NCBI GenBank assembly: GCA_002292215.1
Contig: DBBN01000059.1
Span: 13,795-32,505 of the forward strand
Reading direction: 5' to 3'
Length of the DNA: 18,711 nucleotides
From: Glaciecola sp. UBA983
GTDB lineage: Bacteria > Pseudomonadota > Gammaproteobacteria > Enterobacterales > Alteromonadaceae
Shown: positions 16,241-18,711 of the stretch, in pieces
How positions within the stretch are numbered: the stretch's first letter is position 1
Layout: the number at the start of each line of letters is the position of its first letter
Notes under the pieces: model-generated
What the model saw: only the letters and a program-made list of their open reading frames with translations
Databases searched by the model: none
What the model was told of the DNA's origin: nothing
Program-made: the position numbers and the translations under genes

Positions 16241-16538
16241 GTTACTGCAGCCTCCAGCACGTCACTTTTATATTGCTTGGCGCAGCTTTGGACTCAGTCA
16301 AGGGCTGCGTGCTTCATTGCGCTATCGCATTAAACTTACTCAGGATTTTACCCAAGCGACGTCTATTACAATGTCGCTTAATGGTTATCACGTCAGTTTG
16401 TCGCCATTGTCGAATCGTTTCGGTAGTTGGTTGATGTTGGTATATGGGCACTTTACGCGTTTTGTGCATCGTTCGCAGTTATCACAACGCGGATTCAAGC
16501 GTTTATCGCGTGCAATCCAAGCGCTACGTCGCAGCTAA
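16230..16538 (+). CDS. Small basic protein in the ygfX (cptA) position
   Basis: Protein of 102 residues whose ATG lies inside the end of sdhE (11-base overlap). In enterobacteria and relatives the gene after sdhE is ygfX/cptA, which encodes a membrane protein of about 135 residues with two transmembrane helices. This product has no such helices: the longest hydrophobic run is about FGSWLMLVYGHF. It is strikingly basic, with 16 Arg/Lys against one acidic residue. The C-terminal half (RFGSWLML... then FKRLSRAIQALRR) faintly resembles the YgfX C-terminus, but I cannot confirm homology. Coding is supported by the overlap, the clean frame between sdhE and the next gene, and the absence of a competing ORF. 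The function is unknown. Confidence 0.7.
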   Translation: MASKLLQPPARHFYIAWRSFGLSQGLRASLRYRIKLTQDFTQATSITMSLNGYHVSLSPLSNRFGSWLMLVYGHFTRFVHRSQLSQRGFKRLSRAIQALRRS

Positions 16539-16550
16539 TCAGAGGCACCT

Positions 16551-17471
16551 ATGCTCGAATTATTGTTCCAGAACGGTATTAAAGCCGTGACTCAAGGCAA
16601 CATGGTGCCAATTTTACCGACCATTAGCTCCACTGAAACTTACGACCTAGCGACATTCAAAGACAATATTTATCAGTATCATTGTTGTACCGATTGGCCA
16701 TCGAAAATCGCAGTGGTTCACCCTTGTTGGTTTGCTATGCAAGCGATTCAACTGCAAGCAAAATTGTTTACCGATAAAGCCCAACCGTTTAAAGTGTTAG
16801 GGTTGGTACATGTTGCTAATAATATACAAGTGAACCAATGGGTGCATGGCACTGCAATGGTAACGATAACATGTCGCTTTGGACAAGTTTGGTCTCATTC
16901 TCGCGGCTATATGTTTAATGTGCTGACGACAGTCACGCAACGCTGCGCGAACAAGCCAGAGACAAGTGATGATGCAGAAACGCAGGTCGTGATGACCATT
17001 GATTCTCATTATTTAGCACGCCAAGAACAAATGCAAACGGTTGGGTTACTGGCATATCCAACCCCAGTCATTCAAGCCTATGACGAAAGTCAAATAGTCA
17101 CGTCACAACTACCGTTACCCAGCGATTTAGGTAAAGTGTATGCTAAAATATCGGGTGATTATAATCCGATTCATTTGCACCCATTAAGTGCAAAGCTGTT
17201 TGGTTTAAAACGCCATATTGCACATGGTATGTGGACCAAAGCCAAGACATTTAGCACGTTGACTAAACTGCTTTGGGCCGATGCGATTAAGCAAAATGTG
17301 TCGCCTCCATTTCCTCAACCGATAACGATTAATGTACAGTTTTTACAAATGTTATATTTACCAGGGCTGGTTGATATTCGGATGCAGGATAATGGTAGTG
17401 AGGTATTTGGTTGGGTCGTATCCGCAGACCGACCCAAACCTTATTTACAAATGCGTATTTGCAAACCATAA
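16551..17471 (+). CDS. MaoC-like (double hot-dog) acyl dehydratase/hydratase
   Basis: Protein of 306 residues with a C-terminal MaoC-type hot-dog domain. The hydratase-2 motif is YAKISGDYNPIHLHP (197-211) with the expected catalytic D203 and H208, followed by the conserved HGMW (225-228). Such domains hydrate trans-2-enoyl-CoA/ACP or dehydrate 3-hydroxyacyl thioesters. The N-terminal half (about 40-130) looks like a second, degenerate hot-dog unit, as in two-domain MaoC proteins; that part is inference. AGAGG at 16541-16545 supports the start. It lies 12 bases after the small basic gene, probably in one transcript with sdhE, and converges with nadB (12 bases between stops). The substrate is not known, so no symbol is given. 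Confidence 0.85.
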   Translation: MLELLFQNGIKAVTQGNMVPILPTISSTETYDLATFKDNIYQYHCCTDWPSKIAVVHPCWFAMQAIQLQAKLFTDKAQPFKVLGLVHVANNIQVNQWVHGTAMVTITCRFGQVWSHSRGYMFNVLTTVTQRCANKPETSDDAETQVVMTIDSHYLARQEQMQTVGLLAYPTPVIQAYDESQIVTSQLPLPSDLGKVYAKISGDYNPIHLHPLSAKLFGLKRHIAHGMWTKAKTFSTLTKLLWADAIKQNVSPPFPQPITINVQFLQMLYLPGLVDIRMQDNGSEVFGWVVSADRPKPYLQMRICKP

Positions 17472-17483
17472 TTTAACGCAAGC

Positions 17484-18711
17484 TTAATCGCTAGCTTGGC
17501 TGTTTTGGGGCGGGCTCAATACCGTTGGCTTAGCTTCAGGTAACAAGTCTGGGTGGTCCAAGTTGTAGTGTAGACCACGGGATTCTTTGCGCTGCATCGC
17601 ACACAATACAATTAAGCGTGCAACGGTGACTAAGTTTCTCAGTTCGAGTAAATTATTCGATACTCTGAAATGTGAATAATATTCGTGGATCTCTTGTTGC
17701 AGTAATTCAATTCGGCGTAATGCACGTTGTAAACGTTTGTCAGTCCGTACGATCCCGACATAATCCCACATAGACAAGCGTAGTTCGTGCCAATTATGCT
17801 GAATAATCACTTCTTCATCCGAATCGGTTACGCGCGATTCATCCCAATCTGAAATGACTTCATTGTAATGTGCTGACTGCAAGCTATCTTGGATATGGAG
17901 TGCTGCAGCGCGAGCAAATACAATACATTCGAGCAGCGAGTTACTGGCCATCCGATTCGCACCGTGCAGACCTGTATAGGCGACTTCGCCCACGGCATAC
18001 ACATTATCCAGATCCGTTTTAGCGTGTTGATCCGTGACGACCCCACCACAACTATAATGTGCAGCAGGTACGACCGGGATGGGCTGGCGCGTAATATCAA
18101 TGCCAATGGAACGACATTTACGATAAATATTCGGAAAATGCTTAATAATAAATTCATTGGATTTGTGCGTAATATCCAAGTACATGCAATCTTGACCTAA
18201 GCGCTTCATCTCATAATCAATGGCACGTGCCACAATATCTCGCGGTGCTAAATCCCCTCGTTTATCAAATTTATGCATAAAAGCGGTGCCGTCGGCATGG
18301 ACGAGTTTTGCGCCTTCACCACGTAAGGCCTCAGAGATTAAAAAATTTCCCGCTTCTGGGTGAAATAAACACGTTGGATGAAATTGATTAAATTCCATAT
18401 TGGCAATCGAGCAACCAGCACGCCAGGCCATCGCTATACCATCACCACTGGATACATCAGGATTGGATGTATATTGATACACTTTGCTGGCACCACCTGT
18501 AGCCAGGACTACAAAGCGTGATTTGACGACCTCTACGTGTTTGGTTTTACAATTATAAACATAAGCACCCAGTGCATATTGTTGATTTTGCTGTGAGGGA
18601 ATGAGGTCAATTGCATTGTAATCTTCAAAAATATGAATGTTAGGATGCTGTAATACTGCATCCACTAAGGTAACTTGGACTGCTTCACCGGTGGCATCCG
18701 CTGCATGCAAA
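17484..18711 (-). CDS. nadB: L-aspartate oxidase, 5' part beyond the window
   Basis: FAD enzyme that oxidises L-aspartate to iminoaspartate, the first step of de novo NAD synthesis. The frame is open to the last base; the first codon in frame is a TTG (leucine in LHAADATGE), so the start lies outside. All four substrate-site residues known from E. coli are present at one constant offset of 133: NQFHPTC (H244), LAPRDI (R290), AAHYSCGG (H351) and GANRMAS (R386). So about 133 N-terminal residues, including the FAD Rossmann motif, are missing. The C-terminal helical domain is intact. A short hairpin (CAAGCT/AGCTTG, 17479-17498) overlaps the stop codon. It converges with the MaoC-like gene. Confidence 0.97.
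   Translation of the reverse strand, partial: LHAADATGEAVQVTLVDAVLQHPNIHIFEDYNAIDLIPSQQNQQYALGAYVYNCKTKHVEVVKSRFVVLATGGASKVYQYTSNPDVSSGDGIAMAWRAGCSIANMEFNQFHPTCLFHPEAGNFLISEALRGEGAKLVHADGTAFMHKFDKRGDLAPRDIVARAIDYEMKRLGQDCMYLDITHKSNEFIIKHFPNIYRKCRSIGIDITRQPIPVVPAAHYSCGGVVTDQHAKTDLDNVYAVGEVAYTGLHGANRMASNSLLECIVFARAAALHIQDSLQSAHYNEVISDWDESRVTDSDEEVIIQHNWHELRLSMWDYVGIVRTDKRLQRALRRIELLQQEIHEYYSHFRVSNNLLELRNLVTVARLIVLCAMQRKESRGLHYNLDHPDLLPEAKPTVLSPPQNSQASD

Noticed and set aside
17479..17498. Hairpin CAAGCT/AGCTTG between the MaoC-like gene and nadB as a bidirectional terminator
   Set aside because: The stem is only six pairs and is not followed by a proper T-run on either strand, so terminator function is not supported.

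Overview
The window reads as chromosomal DNA of a moderately AT-rich gammaproteobacterium, most likely a marine Alteromonadales-type lineage (Shewanella/Moritella/Psychromonas-like). The basis is the gene order ileS-lspA-fkpB-ispH followed by minor pilin genes, the sdhE/nadB neighbourhood, and protein sequences close to their E. coli counterparts. The genus cannot be fixed from the sequence alone. No IS element, integrase, tRNA, rRNA or CRISPR array is visible. Nearly all of it is conserved backbone, with one small toxin-antitoxin pair as the clearest accessory item.

Layout. (1) Positions 1-4608, plus strand: the housekeeping operon ileS (5' end outside the window), lspA, fkpB, ispH. (2) Positions 4848-11593, plus strand: a type IV pilus minor-pilin/tip operon pilV-pilW-pilX-pilY1-pilE. 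Most junctions are ATGA stop/start overlaps, so translation is probably coupled. A FimT/FimU-type (GspH-fold) minor pilin gene converges on it from the minus strand (11612-12160). (3) Positions 12460-13638, plus strand: nadE and glnB (PII), back to back, ending in a good intrinsic terminator. (4) Positions 13735-14252, minus strand: a two-gene antitoxin/ParE-RelE-type toxin module with its own plausible promoter. (5) Positions 14340-15760, minus strand: the ygfZ-slyD operon. (6) Positions 15980-17471, plus strand: sdhE, a small very basic protein at the place usually held by ygfX, and a MaoC-like hot-dog protein. (7) Positions 17484-18711, minus strand: nadB, whose 5' end is outside the window.

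How the genes relate. The pilus block should encode the priming/tip complex of a type IVa pilus: minor pilins PilV, PilW, PilX, PilE and FimT/U plus the tip adhesin PilY1. PilY1 carries a von Willebrand A domain apparently interrupted by two copies of a beta-rich module. Calcium-loop-like acidic motifs recur in PilY1, PilE and FimT/U. The remaining genes cluster around cofactors: NAD synthesis (nadE, nadB) with the PII nitrogen sensor glnB joined to nadE; Fe-S enzymes or their upkeep (ispH, ygfZ); and flavinylation of succinate dehydrogenase (sdhE). Two FKBP-type prolyl isomerases (fkpB, slyD) each sit beside an Fe-S-linked gene.

I do not see a convincing wholly new system. The most notable items are the PilY1 architecture, the EF-hand-like loop at the end of PilE, the nadE-glnB coupling with a structured leader, and the membrane-segment-free protein in the ygfX position.
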